The notes beneath the pieces are model-generated. The model was not told where the DNA came from. It worked only from the letters and a program-made list of their open reading frames with translations, and did not search any database. DNA of 64,000 nucleotides, from the NCBI GenBank assembly GCA_046295455.1, contig JBKBNI010000001.1:186001-250000 (forward strand). Direction: 5' to 3'. The position numbers were made by a program, and so were the translations under genes. The stretch's first letter is position 1, and each line of letters starts with the position of its first letter. The DNA comes from Thermaurantimonas sp046295455. GTDB lineage: Bacteria; Bacteroidota; Bacteroidia; Flavobacteriales; Schleiferiaceae. Positions 27,130 to 35,799 of this stretch are shown here, in pieces.

Positions 27130-27891
27130 ATGAAGATATCGGCTCTTTTAATGATCGGATTGCCACTGTCATTTGCACCAAATAACGACAATAGCCTAAT
27201 TCTCAGACTCAATGAAGGGCAAACAGTAAAGTATTCAAACCGCCTCCTCACGTATGGATATTCAGACGAAGCACTTACGACGGGAATCTTTCAAGGAGAA
27301 CTGCTCTTCAATCAAAACGTTACGATCACCAAATCTTTAGAAAACGGCTATCAAGCAGAAATCAAGCTCCTGAGGGTGAAGTTTAAGCAGGAAAGTCCTC
27401 GCTGGAGCATGGACTACGACAGCGACCGAACCGATGCCGCAGCCGACGGGCGGAGTGGAATGATGGCCATGTTTATGAACTCTCTACTTCAGGAAACCTA
27501 CATGTTTGAACTGAGCAAAACCGGAAAAATCACCAAAAGACCAAAAATTCAAACACCTGACGGAGGTGACCTGGCAGCCGGATTCAGCAATATATTTATA
27601 GAATTGCCAGGCAGACCGGTGCGTATCGGAGACAATTGGATCAATGAGATCCAGTTTCGCAATGTGAAGTTTCAAATTTTGTATACAGTAACTTCTGTAG
27701 TAAACGGGCTTTTAGAACTTGATACCGAAGTGGTAGGAGATGATGTCTCCACACCAGGCAAGACCTACATAGACCCGTCTACCGGTTTGCTCGTAAAGTC
27801 TGAATTTGAAACCGTAGGAAAGCAGTTTAACCAGATGTCAGGCACGGACTCTTATGTCAAAACCAAAGTAATCATTCAACTTATGCCATGA
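27130..27891 (+). CDS. Exported protein of unknown function, DUF6263-like
   Basis: 253 residues with a short signal peptide (MKISALLMIGLPLSFA). The repeated pattern of beta strands (LRLNEGQTVKYSNRL; LPGRPVRIGDNWINE; TYIDPSTGLLVKSEFE) resembles the DUF6263 family of periplasmic beta proteins; the match is by eye. ATGA overlap with the Nudix gene indicates translational coupling, although no functional link is evident. Confidence 0.6.
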   Translation: MKISALLMIGLPLSFAPNNDNSLILRLNEGQTVKYSNRLLTYGYSDEALTTGIFQGELLFNQNVTITKSLENGYQAEIKLLRVKFKQESPRWSMDYDSDRTDAAADGRSGMMAMFMNSLLQETYMFELSKTGKITKRPKIQTPDGGDLAAGFSNIFIELPGRPVRIGDNWINEIQFRNVKFQILYTVTSVVNGLLELDTEVVGDDVSTPGKTYIDPSTGLLVKSEFETVGKQFNQMSGTDSYVKTKVIIQLMP

Positions 27892-28541
27892 CTCTGTCAC
27901 CCCACTGGCAGGACGCATTTGTACATTACCTTAAGACAAGGCCTCCTTTGCCCGGAGTCAAAGCACATGACCTCGTTTCGCCGAAAGGCAGGCCTAGGGC
28001 AGATGAAATTGACAAATTAAACATCCGCCCTCGACTATCGGCAGTCGCAGTGGTTATAGAGCGCTATCAACCCTCTGCTTACCGAATTATTCTTATTAAA
28101 AGATCGGAATACGCCGGGGTACATTCGGCTCAGATCAGCTTTCCGGGTGGACAGAGGGATAGAGATGAAGTACTCTTGCAGACCAGCCTCCGGGAGCTTC
28201 ACGAAGAGCTCGGAATTCGCCTCTCCCCCTCTCAGCTTCTCACGCCACTTACAGAGCTGTACATACCGCCAAGCAATTTTCTGATGTATCCGTTTGCCTT
28301 TTTGTGTGAGGATACAAACAAGTGTTTTCCTGATCCATCAGAAGTATCAGATGTATTGTACCTCCCCCTGCAAAGACTTTCGGAAGAGCAATGCTTTGAG
28401 TATAACGAGGTAACGATTCGGGGGTTCAAGACGCAGGTTAAAGGTTTAATGCTTCAAAACAATTTCATATGGGGCGCCACTTCTATGGTATTGGCTGAAA
28501 TTCATTATCTCGTTAAGGCCTTTACAAAGACTGGATTTTAA
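27888..28541 (+). CDS. Nudix hydrolase, CoA pyrophosphatase type (NudL-like)
   Basis: 217 residues. Complete Nudix box at 88-109: G-x5-E94-x7-R102-E103-x2-E106-E107-x-G. It is preceded by HSAQISFPGG, the segment that defines the CoA-pyrophosphatase (UPF0035) subgroup, which splits CoA into 3',5'-ADP and phosphopantetheine. Cytoplasmic. Its start overlaps the preceding gene by 4 bp. Confidence 0.9.
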   Translation: MTLSPHWQDAFVHYLKTRPPLPGVKAHDLVSPKGRPRADEIDKLNIRPRLSAVAVVIERYQPSAYRIILIKRSEYAGVHSAQISFPGGQRDRDEVLLQTSLRELHEELGIRLSPSQLLTPLTELYIPPSNFLMYPFAFLCEDTNKCFPDPSEVSDVLYLPLQRLSEEQCFEYNEVTIRGFKTQVKGLMLQNNFIWGATSMVLAEIHYLVKAFTKTGF

Positions 28542-28549
28542 AAAAAATG

Positions 28550-28557
28550 TAGATTTG
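28550..28557 (+). promoter_or_regulatory. -7 promoter element of the PlsC-like gene
   Basis: TAGATTTG, exact TAnnTTTG, 26 bp before the start codon. No -33 triplet at the expected spacing. Confidence 0.35.
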
Positions 28558-28583
28558 CCCAAAAAGTTATTTTTACTGCCGAA

Positions 28584-29357
28584 ATGGGCCTAAAGTTTAG
28601 AGATACATTCGGGTATTCTTTTTTAATAAAAAGATTTGTCATTTTTATATTCGGAATCATCACCCAATATCGATTCAATGTACTATTTAAATACAAAATC
28701 AGCGGATCCCGAATATTAAAAAATTTGCCTGAAACCGGTGTGCTTTTCGTAAGCAATCACCAGACATATTTCGCAGATGTAGCCTTTTTATACAATGTTT
28801 TTAATTGTGCCAAATACAATGTATTTGACCGAATCAATTTTCCCTGGTTTATCTTCAATCCTAAGTTGAATATTTATTTTATAGCAGCCAAGGAAACCAT
28901 GAAATCGGGCTTTCTTCCCAAAATATTTGAATATGCCGGGTCTGTTTCTATCAAACGCACATGGAGAGAAGCCGGTAAAGAAATCAGCAGAGGTGTGGAC
29001 CCCCGTGATATCGAAAAGATTATCAAAGCCTTAAATGCAGGCTGGGTAATCACCTTCCCTCAAGGTACAACTAAGCCTTATGCCATTGGCCGAAGGGGTA
29101 CGGCTCAAATCATCAAGATTGCAAAACCCATTGTAATCCCGGTAGTTATCGATGGGTTCAGAAGAGCATTTGACAAAAAAGGGCTTTTCATCAAGAAAAA
29201 AGGGGTTACTTTGAAGGTCACCTTTAAGCCACCCCTCGAAATCAACTACGATGAACCGGCCGAGCAAATCATGAAGCAGATTATGGACGCCATAGAGCAG
29301 AGCGAGTATTTTCAATATCCCAGAATCATAAAACCCGGATTTTACACATCGGAATAA
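28584..29357 (+). CDS. PlsC-like 1-acylglycerol-3-phosphate acyltransferase
   Basis: 257 residues. Block I of the LPLAT fold is VSNHQTYFADV: the catalytic His59 and Asp65 are five residues apart rather than the usual four (HX5D instead of HX4D). Block III appears as FPQGTTKP in place of the common FPEGTRS, and PVVIDG matches block IV. It should acylate lysophosphatidic acid or a related lipid at the inner membrane. The variant motifs may define a Bacteroidota subfamily with a different acceptor; I cannot decide from sequence alone. Confidence 0.78.
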   Translation: MGLKFRDTFGYSFLIKRFVIFIFGIITQYRFNVLFKYKISGSRILKNLPETGVLFVSNHQTYFADVAFLYNVFNCAKYNVFDRINFPWFIFNPKLNIYFIAAKETMKSGFLPKIFEYAGSVSIKRTWREAGKEISRGVDPRDIEKIIKALNAGWVITFPQGTTKPYAIGRRGTAQIIKIAKPIVIPVVIDGFRRAFDKKGLFIKKKGVTLKVTFKPPLEINYDEPAEQIMKQIMDAIEQSEYFQYPRIIKPGFYTSE

Positions 29358-29438
29358 TCAAAATCATGTATTTTTTGATGATAAATTGTCGGTTTTCGTT
29401 GCTTAATTAGTGTTTTAAATCCGCGACCCCGGCACTTC

Positions 29439-29471
29439 TTGGCAAGTAACCAAAATATTATTCTATCTTTG
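29439..29471 (+). promoter_or_regulatory. Promoter of the MbnP-like pair
   Basis: TTG (29439-29441), 22-nt spacer, TATCTTTG (29464-29471), exact -7 consensus, 18 bp before the start codon. Confidence 0.5.
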
Positions 29472-29489
29472 TAAAACAACGAAAATCGG

Positions 29490-30254
29490 ATGCAATACAA
29501 ATCTTCAGTTATACTGCTCCTTGTGCTCATTGCCTGCAATAAAGATGTATCACAAACACTTGACTTTGAATACGAAAGGAGAAATATAAACATTTTTCCG
29601 ATCTTCTTTTACCGCGGGGCAGTCGTAGGTCCGGATACTTCATTTATCACAGATTACAACACCTACATACGACTTCAATCCGTCAACCTGCTTTTCTCCA
29701 ACTTTTATGTCACTACCTCTCGGGATACTTTTTACACGGACTCTCTATTGAGAGGAAGAAACTTTTTTTCATTAAGTTTTTCGGGAAATTCAGCGGCAGG
29801 ATTTGTCCCGGCCGGAACTTACTCAGGCGGTGGATACGGTACTTTTTTGGGATTGGACAGCGCCACAAACTTTGGTACAACTCCCGATTTCTACCCTAAA
29901 AATCATCCTCTTTCCAACCGAAGCATATGGGAAAAGGATGCCGGATACGATTATTTACAGCTCTCGGGTACAGTGACGGATAGTTCAGTGACAGACTCTA
30001 CTACCCAAACCAAACCATTTCTGATAAGAGTACGCAACTTACAGAATTTCAGTCCTGTAAATCACTTTCAATTTAAAAACTTCAATATCGACAACCAGCG
30101 CGCTATCACGTTCGAGTGTTATATTGGTCTTGATAGCGTTCTTAACTTGTACAACTTGCATCAAACGCCCATCATCGGAGGCACATCTTTTACACTGAGT
30201 TCGCAAGACAGTATGAAAAATATTTTTAATAAGCTTTATATTGATTTTCAATGA
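29490..30254 (+). CDS. MbnP-like lipoprotein, divergent copy lacking the paired tryptophans
   Basis: 254 residues with lipobox LLVLIAC-NKD. It aligns with the next gene over the centre: GLDSATN (121-127) and NHPLSNRSIWEKDAGYDYLQLSG correspond to GLDSATN and GHPLSAFYNMHWNWNLKYRFVLMEL of the downstream protein. MbnP proteins are periplasmic or surface copper-associated proteins whose key tryptophan is oxidised to kynurenine by the dihaem enzyme MbnH. Here the W-x-W pair is replaced (only Trp147 remains), so metal binding may be lost or altered. It forms an operon with the next gene (ATGA overlap). The family call rests on similarity to the neighbour. Confidence 0.55.
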   Translation: MQYKSSVILLLVLIACNKDVSQTLDFEYERRNINIFPIFFYRGAVVGPDTSFITDYNTYIRLQSVNLLFSNFYVTTSRDTFYTDSLLRGRNFFSLSFSGNSAAGFVPAGTYSGGGYGTFLGLDSATNFGTTPDFYPKNHPLSNRSIWEKDAGYDYLQLSGTVTDSSVTDSTTQTKPFLIRVRNLQNFSPVNHFQFKNFNIDNQRAITFECYIGLDSVLNLYNLHQTPIIGGTSFTLSSQDSMKNIFNKLYIDFQ

Positions 30255-31012
30255 TGCGAATCACTTGTTTAATAGCAATCTTCTTTGCAGCTGTAGTTTC
30301 CTGTAAAAAAGATAATCCGGATCAAAAATCGACTGAAGCTGAAGTGGTCATCGAATTTGTTATGCACAATGGAACATCGGAAGTCAGCACAGGGCAGGAT
30401 TTCAAACTCAAAGACAACAGAACCATCTATGTCACCGAGCTCAAGTTCTATTTAAGTCATCCGATATTTCATCAATCCGAAACCGCTCAATTTGAAGATA
30501 CCACATTTTTGGCATTGGTACAACTACACCAGTCTGAATCAAATAAAATCAAAATGCGCATAAGTCCCGGTACTTATTCATCATTCATATTTAACCCCGG
30601 CCTTGACAGTGCTACAAATGAATCGAATCCCGTTGATTTTCCAAGAGGTCATCCGCTCAGTGCATTTTACAACATGCATTGGAATTGGAATCTGAAGTAC
30701 CGCTTTGTCCTCATGGAGCTACGGGCAAGAGATTTTACTCCCCCGATACCCTGCTCGTATCATCCCGGTACCAATCAACTATTGCGTCAGAGCGTTGTAG
30801 CTTTTGACAAACCATACCTTTTTGAGGCAGGTAAAAATTATAAATTAAAAATTTTATTGAATGTCAGCACCATATTTGATGGGCCAAGTGGATATATAGA
30901 TTTCGAAACCGAGAACCAGGCGCATGCAGAACCTGGTGATTTTGAACTTACGAAAAAATTTATGGAAAACTTTGCAGCATCCTTTACTTTTTCGTCATTG
31001 AGAGAGTTCTAA
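30251..31012 (+). CDS. MbnP-family lipoprotein (copper-associated)
   Basis: 253 residues, lipobox AAVVSC-KKD. Family hallmarks: TELKFYLSHP, PGTYSSFIFNPGLDSATN, MHWNWNLKYRF with Trp144 and Trp146, YHPGTN with His171, and LLNVSTIFDGP. In characterised MbnP proteins one tryptophan is converted to kynurenine and copper is bound. The partner MbnH (dihaem peroxidase) and a TonB receptor often lie next to such genes, but neither is present here. Second gene of a pair with a divergent paralogue. Confidence 0.72.
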   Translation: MMRITCLIAIFFAAVVSCKKDNPDQKSTEAEVVIEFVMHNGTSEVSTGQDFKLKDNRTIYVTELKFYLSHPIFHQSETAQFEDTTFLALVQLHQSESNKIKMRISPGTYSSFIFNPGLDSATNESNPVDFPRGHPLSAFYNMHWNWNLKYRFVLMELRARDFTPPIPCSYHPGTNQLLRQSVVAFDKPYLFEAGKNYKLKILLNVSTIFDGPSGYIDFETENQAHAEPGDFELTKKFMENFAASFTFSSLREF

Positions 31013-31026
31013 TTATCACACATAAT

Positions 31027-31049
31027 AAAAAAGCCGGGTAAAACCCGGC
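31027..31049 (-). terminator. Terminator of the LamG/T9SS gene, possibly bidirectional
   Basis: Perfect 7-bp stem GCCGGGT/ACCCGGC with a 3-nt loop; on the minus strand a T run follows, 22 bp past the stop of the LamG gene. On the plus strand it lies 20 bp past the MbnP stop, but only a weak T-rich tail follows. Confidence 0.85.
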
Positions 31050-31070
31050 CTTGGAATATTTTCGTAAGGA

Positions 31071-32096
31071 TTACTTTTTCAAAAACTTTTGGCGAATTAC
31101 GAGATTTTCAGCGTCCGTTAATTCAATGATGTATGATCCTGTTTTAAGAGATTGGGCTCTGATCTGAAATTGATCGGCATGCACGGCATCTTCGGAAATA
31201 AATCGGCCAGTCATGTCAAAAATCCGGTAGGATTTCACTACCCCATTGTAAGATACGTATAAATCAGTCGATACGGGATTCGGGTACATTTGAGCAGCTA
31301 TTAATGGCTTTTCAGCTATGCCAACGTTTGAAAAGCTGTAATTGTAAAGATTTAAAACTTCCTGATCGGTCAGCGAACGATTGTAATAGAAAATATCATC
31401 AAGGCTACCATTTAAAAAATTTAAGCTATTTGAAGTGGTACGACATCCAAAGGCGAGTGCAGTGGTATCTAATTGGTAAATGATGTTTATATCCGAAAAA
31501 CCTATCTGAGTATTTGCAGAGTCAAAAGCCTGACCATTTAGATACAATTTGAAAAACCGGGTTACACTGCCCGAAGGATGATTGGTATCGAGCCTGGTTG
31601 TCAAGGCCAGGTGATTCCATTTACCCACAAATACAGAATCGTAGAATGACGGAGTAGGAAAACTCAAATCACGCGTCGCGTAGCTCGCCGGATTCATTCT
31701 GTAAAAGTATCCGTACTGAATTATCTTATCGATCCGAAATCTTAAAAAAAACGAAGTCCGGATCTCAAAAAGGTTGAAATATGTCTGTTTGATTGAATCG
31801 GCTTTAACCCACATAGCCACCGATAATGCTTGTGATTCGATCAACGACTCTTGGCCTGCATACGAAATGGTGAATTTAGCCTGCTGGTCAGGGATTCGGA
31901 TGGACTGATTTGCAATGCCATTTCGGCTGGAGTCAGGTTGGATATTGGTGGCTACAGGATTTAATCCATTGTTTACCATATTCTGTACTGTGCCGTTCAC
32001 TATGGGCATAAACACCTGTAAGCCATTTGTCGGATACGGATTCTGACCGAAATGAAGCACCGGAAAAAAGATGATTGAGATAAAGATCTTTTTCAT
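31071..32096 (-). CDS. Secreted LamG-domain protein with T9SS type A sorting domain
   Basis: 341 residues from the ATG at 32096, which gives the signal peptide MKKIFISIIFFPVLHFG-Q; 21 further upstream codons have no signal character. Residues ~60-255 form a concanavalin-like LamG fold (LSVAMWVKADS; KWNHLALT; FKLYLNG; GSLDDIFYYNRSLTDQEVLNLY). The last ~75 residues are the sorting domain (MYPNPVSTDLYVSYNG ... TGSYIIELTDAENLVIRQKFLKK). It is expected to be exported by the type IX system and to bind glycans or a surface partner. No catalytic residues are evident. Confidence 0.85.
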   Translation of the reverse strand: MKKIFISIIFFPVLHFGQNPYPTNGLQVFMPIVNGTVQNMVNNGLNPVATNIQPDSSRNGIANQSIRIPDQQAKFTISYAGQESLIESQALSVAMWVKADSIKQTYFNLFEIRTSFFLRFRIDKIIQYGYFYRMNPASYATRDLSFPTPSFYDSVFVGKWNHLALTTRLDTNHPSGSVTRFFKLYLNGQAFDSANTQIGFSDINIIYQLDTTALAFGCRTTSNSLNFLNGSLDDIFYYNRSLTDQEVLNLYNYSFSNVGIAEKPLIAAQMYPNPVSTDLYVSYNGVVKSYRIFDMTGRFISEDAVHADQFQIRAQSLKTGSYIIELTDAENLVIRQKFLKK

Positions 32097-32219
32097 ATCG
32101 AATGATTTTTGAACAAATCTTTCGCTTAAGTAAAGAAAAAGGAATTGAGAATATCCCAAACCTTTATCTCGTCTAATTAAAACCGGTTTTTATTTTAAAT
32201 CCTCGCATTCAGCTGCGTA

Positions 32220-32633
32220 TCAAGGCCTCGGTAGCAGACAGGGATTGCATATGACTTCAAAATACACCGGCAGGGTGTGTTCTCCTTTCTGAAGGGTAAA
32301 TGAGGCATCCGGAGTAATGCGCCACCGATCGCATGCTTCGCCGGAAAGTTGAATGTCTGTTTTTACTTTTTCTGATATAAACAATTTTACTTCGCCCTTA
32401 CTGCCTTTGATCGTGATGCTGCCGGTTTTGTCTGCTGCTACCTGTTTCAGTTTTGAATTATTCCTGCTGATATAAAAGACCTCTCCTTTGCGAGGCGTAA
32501 CCTCTGTGGCTAATGCCTGACCCATGGCTCCTCCGCACTCATGCCTTACCATAGTGATTAATAGTGTGGTACGCGAACTGCTGCAGGAGACAAACATTAG
32601 TGCAATAACTACAATCATCCATGTGTGTGGCAT
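32220..32633 (-). CDS. Small lipoprotein of unknown function
   Basis: 137 residues from the ATG at 32633, which yields a lipoprotein signal peptide (MPHTWMIVVIALMFVSC-SSS). The mature part has two widely spaced pairs of cysteines (HECGG, GEACDRW, VICNPC) that could form disulfides in the periplasm. Not recognised; no neighbours in the same direction nearby. Confidence 0.6.
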   Translation of the reverse strand: MPHTWMIVVIALMFVSCSSSRTTLLITMVRHECGGAMGQALATEVTPRKGEVFYISRNNSKLKQVAADKTGSITIKGSKGEVKLFISEKVKTDIQLSGEACDRWRITPDASFTLQKGEHTLPVYFEVICNPCLLPRP

Positions 32634-33160
32634 ACTACTGACCAGATTTTTATAATACCACAAAGAAAGGCATTTCCTTTCACTTCTAAAGGATGTGTTC
32701 TTGATCATTATCGGTGATGGACTCCAAAATCCGATGAATGCGGTGCACTCTACCTATTGCTCAGGATATAATATATGTGAAATCAAATACATTTCACAGT
32801 TTAAACAGAAAGAATTTAAAAAAAGATTACAAAAATATTTTCGTTAGATATACAATAATCCATCATAGGATTCACTCATGTTTTTGAATTTTTTGAGACA
32901 ATATTTCCTCGCTTTTTCGCTCCGGAATACTACTAATACAGTTCGATAGAATAGGACGAGTTAGCAGAAGGTTTTGCTACTATATTTTCAATATAAATAG
33001 TATCAACAGATTGGGTCACATATCCCATTTTTTGGATATAGTGTTTTGTTTACTTTCGTCAATTCCTCTGCCGGCATTGAGCATGAAATAATAAAATGTT
33101 CACATCATGTAAGAGGCTCTGCGAGTTGCCTTATTATTTAATACGTACAAAAAAATTCTG
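32634..33160. other. AT-rich gene-free region upstream of a lipoprotein gene and downstream of pheS
   Basis: About 530 bp. A small inverted repeat ATATCC-N-GGATAT occurs near 33022-33042, without a following T run. No ORF with a plausible start and no RNA structure were recognised. Confidence 0.4.
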
Positions 33161-34171
33161 CTATAACTGTTGTAAGAATCGCATGTCGTTTTCGCTGAGC
33201 ATCCGAATGTCGGGGATCTGATAGCGGTTCATCGCAATGCGCTCTATGCCTATACCAAATGCAAATCCACTATACACATTGGGGTCTATACCACAGGCTA
33301 TCAGTACGTTGGGGTCTACCATGCCACAGCCCAAAATCTCCAGCCAGCCGGTACCCTTGGTAATTCGATGATCTACTTCATTTTCGAGACCCCAATACAC
33401 ATCGACTTCCGCGCTGGGCTCTGTAAACGGAAAATAGGAAGGACGCATCCGAATTTTACTTTTACCGAAAAAAGATTCGGTGAAGTATTGTAAGGTCTGT
33501 TTCAAATCGGCAAATGACACATTTTTATCAATGTACAAGCCCTCGATCTGATGAAAAAAACAATGCGAACGAGCAGATATAGCCTCATTTCGGTACACTC
33601 TGCCGGGAGCAAGAATGCGAATCGGGGGTTTCATCCGTTCCATGGCACGTACCTGCACGTTGGAAGTATGTGTACGAAGAGCTATATCGGGATTTTTCCG
33701 GATAAAAAAAGTGTCCTGCATGTCACGCGCAGGATGTTCCGGGGGAAAGTTTAAAGCCGAGAAGTTGTGCCAATCGTCTTCAATTTCCGGCCCATCGAGC
33801 ACTGTAAACCCAATTCTCGAAAAAATTTCGATCATTTCCTCAATTATGACCGACACAGGATGCCGTTGGCCGATTTCTAAGAAATCCGCTCTTCGGGTAT
33901 AATCTTCCAGGCTGCGCCGGACCGAAGATTGGTTTAATGACGCCAGAGCCGATGCAAGCGTTTCTTCTGCCAGCTTTTTCAAATCATTTAGAGGCTTACC
34001 GAACTGTTTTTTTTCAGGACCTTCTATGGTTTTAAATTCATCAAACAGCCTGGAGACAAGACCTTTCCTGCCGATGTATTTACGTCTGAATTCCTCGACT
34101 TGCTCCCGTGTAGTGAGATTTATTTGCTGGATTTCTTCTATATATTTTTGAATATCAGTAATATTTAGCAT
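33161..34171 (-). CDS. pheS: Phenylalanyl-tRNA synthetase alpha subunit
   Basis: 336 residues, normal length. N-terminal coiled coil (1-~90), class II catalytic core with motif 2 (RNEAISARSHCFFHQIEGLYID), RPSYFPFTEPSAEVDV and motif 3 (FAFGIGIERIAMNRYQIPDIR). Charges tRNA-Phe as an alpha2beta2 complex; pheT is not in the window, so the genes are separated, as is common in this phylum. Confidence 0.98.
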   Translation of the reverse strand: MLNITDIQKYIEEIQQINLTTREQVEEFRRKYIGRKGLVSRLFDEFKTIEGPEKKQFGKPLNDLKKLAEETLASALASLNQSSVRRSLEDYTRRADFLEIGQRHPVSVIIEEMIEIFSRIGFTVLDGPEIEDDWHNFSALNFPPEHPARDMQDTFFIRKNPDIALRTHTSNVQVRAMERMKPPIRILAPGRVYRNEAISARSHCFFHQIEGLYIDKNVSFADLKQTLQYFTESFFGKSKIRMRPSYFPFTEPSAEVDVYWGLENEVDHRITKGTGWLEILGCGMVDPNVLIACGIDPNVYSGFAFGIGIERIAMNRYQIPDIRMLSENDMRFLQQL

Positions 34172-34222
34172 AAGTTAAAAGAATAAATTCTGCAGTTTCA
34201 GAGACGTTTTATGAATTGACTG

Positions 34223-34251
34223 CAAAGGTGTTTCGATTTTGATGAAGTAAA
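34223..34251 (-). promoter_or_regulatory. Promoter of pheS
   Basis: Minus strand TTT (34249-34251), 18-nt spacer, CACCTTTG (34223-34230), one mismatch in the -7 box. It overlaps the divergent promoter of the lipoprotein genes. Confidence 0.4.
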
Positions 34252-34261
34252 GTTAAATTTG
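34231..34261 (+). promoter_or_regulatory. Promoter of the tandem small lipoproteins
   Basis: TTT (34231-34233), 20-nt spacer, TAAATTTG (34254-34261), exact -7 consensus, 30 bp before the start codon. It interleaves with the pheS promoter on the other strand. Confidence 0.4.
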
Positions 34262-34291
34262 CTTTTAAATTCATCGTTGACCAGAAATTTG

Positions 34292-34648
34292 ATGTTTAAG
34301 GCATTGCGGTTTTTACTTTTAGTGATTGTGGCAGGTGTGTTCAGTCAATGCTCGCCTGACACACGTCCATACAAAGCTACATTCAGAGTCATCCTGCCCG
34401 ACGGAAGGCCAGTACAGAATGCGTTTATCTATCTGTATACTCCTATTGAAAATTCACTCATCGACGGATTTATTGCCACCAATGAATCAGGAGAAGCCAC
34501 TTTTTCGTATCAGCACAAAGCTATTGTCAAGTACGAAGCTGGTAAGGCATCCTTCAAAAGATGTGACGTCGTCGAGCTTCAGCGAGGAAATATTTACGTG
34601 GAAGTAACGATTTATCCTGAAAATGACCCGAGGCGTGCCTGTAAATAA
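34292..34648 (+). CDS. Small lipoprotein with a carboxypeptidase-regulatory-like domain (first of a pair)
   Basis: 118 residues from the ATG at 34292. Lipobox VFSQC-SPD. The mature part KATFRVILPDGRPVQNAFIYLY ... ATNESGEATFSY has the beta-sandwich pattern of transthyretin/CarboxypepD_reg-like domains. The next gene encodes a paralogue of similar layout 13 bp downstream. The function is unknown; such domains often decorate envelope proteins. Confidence 0.65.
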   Translation: MFKALRFLLLVIVAGVFSQCSPDTRPYKATFRVILPDGRPVQNAFIYLYTPIENSLIDGFIATNESGEATFSYQHKAIVKYEAGKASFKRCDVVELQRGNIYVEVTIYPENDPRRACK

Positions 34649-34661
34649 ACTGATTGAAAGA

Positions 34662-35030
34662 ATGAAAAGACCCTTCATTGTTGCTATATTCTGCATTTTT
34701 GTTATCCCCTCGTGCAGTGTAGAAGATCCCATTTATCACTTTCGGATTCGTGTCGTCAATGAAGCGCGTCAGCCCGTGGATTCAGCTTTTGTATTTGTAG
34801 CGCCCAATGTGGCCGAATCCAAAGTTCAGTTTTCAGGATATACCAATCGGGCGGGCGAGATCTCATTTACTTTCGACAAGGAAGCCATTTTCATCGTCGA
34901 GGCAAAAAGAGGTATTGATCCCAACACCATGCTTCTTGGATGTGGATATATAAAACTCAGCCCTCTTCAGGAGGCCTTCATTCAGATAGTAGCTACCCCC
35001 ACCAACAACCCGGACGACGGCTGTTTTTAA
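34662..35030 (+). CDS. Small lipoprotein with a carboxypeptidase-regulatory-like domain (second of a pair)
   Basis: 122 residues from the ATG at 34662, which gives lipobox VIPSC-SVED. FRIRVVNEARQPVDSAFVFVAP and YTNRAGEISFTFDKEAI parallel the strands of the preceding protein, and both end in a short stretch with one or two cysteines (NNPDDGCF versus NDPRRACK). A tandem duplication followed by divergence is likely. Confidence 0.65.
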   Translation: MKRPFIVAIFCIFVIPSCSVEDPIYHFRIRVVNEARQPVDSAFVFVAPNVAESKVQFSGYTNRAGEISFTFDKEAIFIVEAKRGIDPNTMLLGCGYIKLSPLQEAFIQIVATPTNNPDDGCF

Positions 35031-35112
35031 ATAAAGATTTGCCCCAAAAAATTAATTCCCGTTCCTCTGAACATTAAAGTATTTTTATCGGGTTTACTTA
35101 AAAAAAATACCG

Positions 35113-35385
35113 ATGTTTAAATGCATTAAAGCACGTGTGTACGGAAAGGTTCAGGGCGTGTACTTTCGGCAATATACCTTCATGAAAGCCAAAGAATTGA
35201 ACCTTGTGGGTTTTGTGAAAAATGAGCCTGACGGATCGGTACTGACATTTGCACAAGGATTTGAAGATCAATTAAAAGAGTTTATTGAATTTCTGAAAGA
35301 GGGCAGTCCTGCTTCCAAAGTCGAAAGGGTCGAATGGGAGTACGTGCCCTTACATTTTTTCCAAAATTTCCAGGTGATTCGTTGA
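35113..35385 (+). CDS. acyP: Acylphosphatase
   Basis: 90 residues, family-typical. Catalytic Arg19 in GKVQGVYFRQ and Asn37 in GFVKNEPDGSV, and EGFLKEGSPASKVERVE-like C-terminus. Hydrolyses acyl phosphates such as acetyl phosphate or carbamoyl phosphate in the cytoplasm. Confidence 0.95.
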   Translation: MFKCIKARVYGKVQGVYFRQYTFMKAKELNLVGFVKNEPDGSVLTFAQGFEDQLKEFIEFLKEGSPASKVERVEWEYVPLHFFQNFQVIR

Positions 35386-35799
35386 ATTTTTTGTATAATT
35401 ACGTGAGATTTCGTGTGATTATAAGACGGTTAAACTGTAAGGCTTTACGGACTGCATCTTATTATGTACTTCATTGTGTTTTTAAAAATGGTTTCATTAA
35501 AAATTATCTTTTTCGTGGATATTCAGATAAATATTTATCACAGTATTACGATTAGCCCCAGGGGTTAATTCTTTCTGAAAGTGATTATCAAATTTGATTT
35601 TTATTCACGAGATAAATGATTGTTTGCACATTAAAAAAGACACATTCCTGATCTTTCAAATACGTCCTAAGCCAAACGATTTAGGTTCACATACTACACC
35701 CGCGCTCCTGCCTGGGGTCAGCCCATAGCCCTCTGTGTGAAGAGATCGTCCGATATTTGGATTTTACATTGAACGGAGTCCTGCAGACCGTATTTCAGA
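35386..35799. other. Gene-free region between acylphosphatase and a transglutaminase-like gene
   Basis: About 410 bp between convergent genes. A near-palindrome around ATTAGCCCC/GGGGTTAAT at 35551-35569 has almost no loop and no T run. The stretch 35690-35750 is more GC-rich than its surroundings but shows no recognised RNA fold. Nothing else was supported. Confidence 0.35.
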
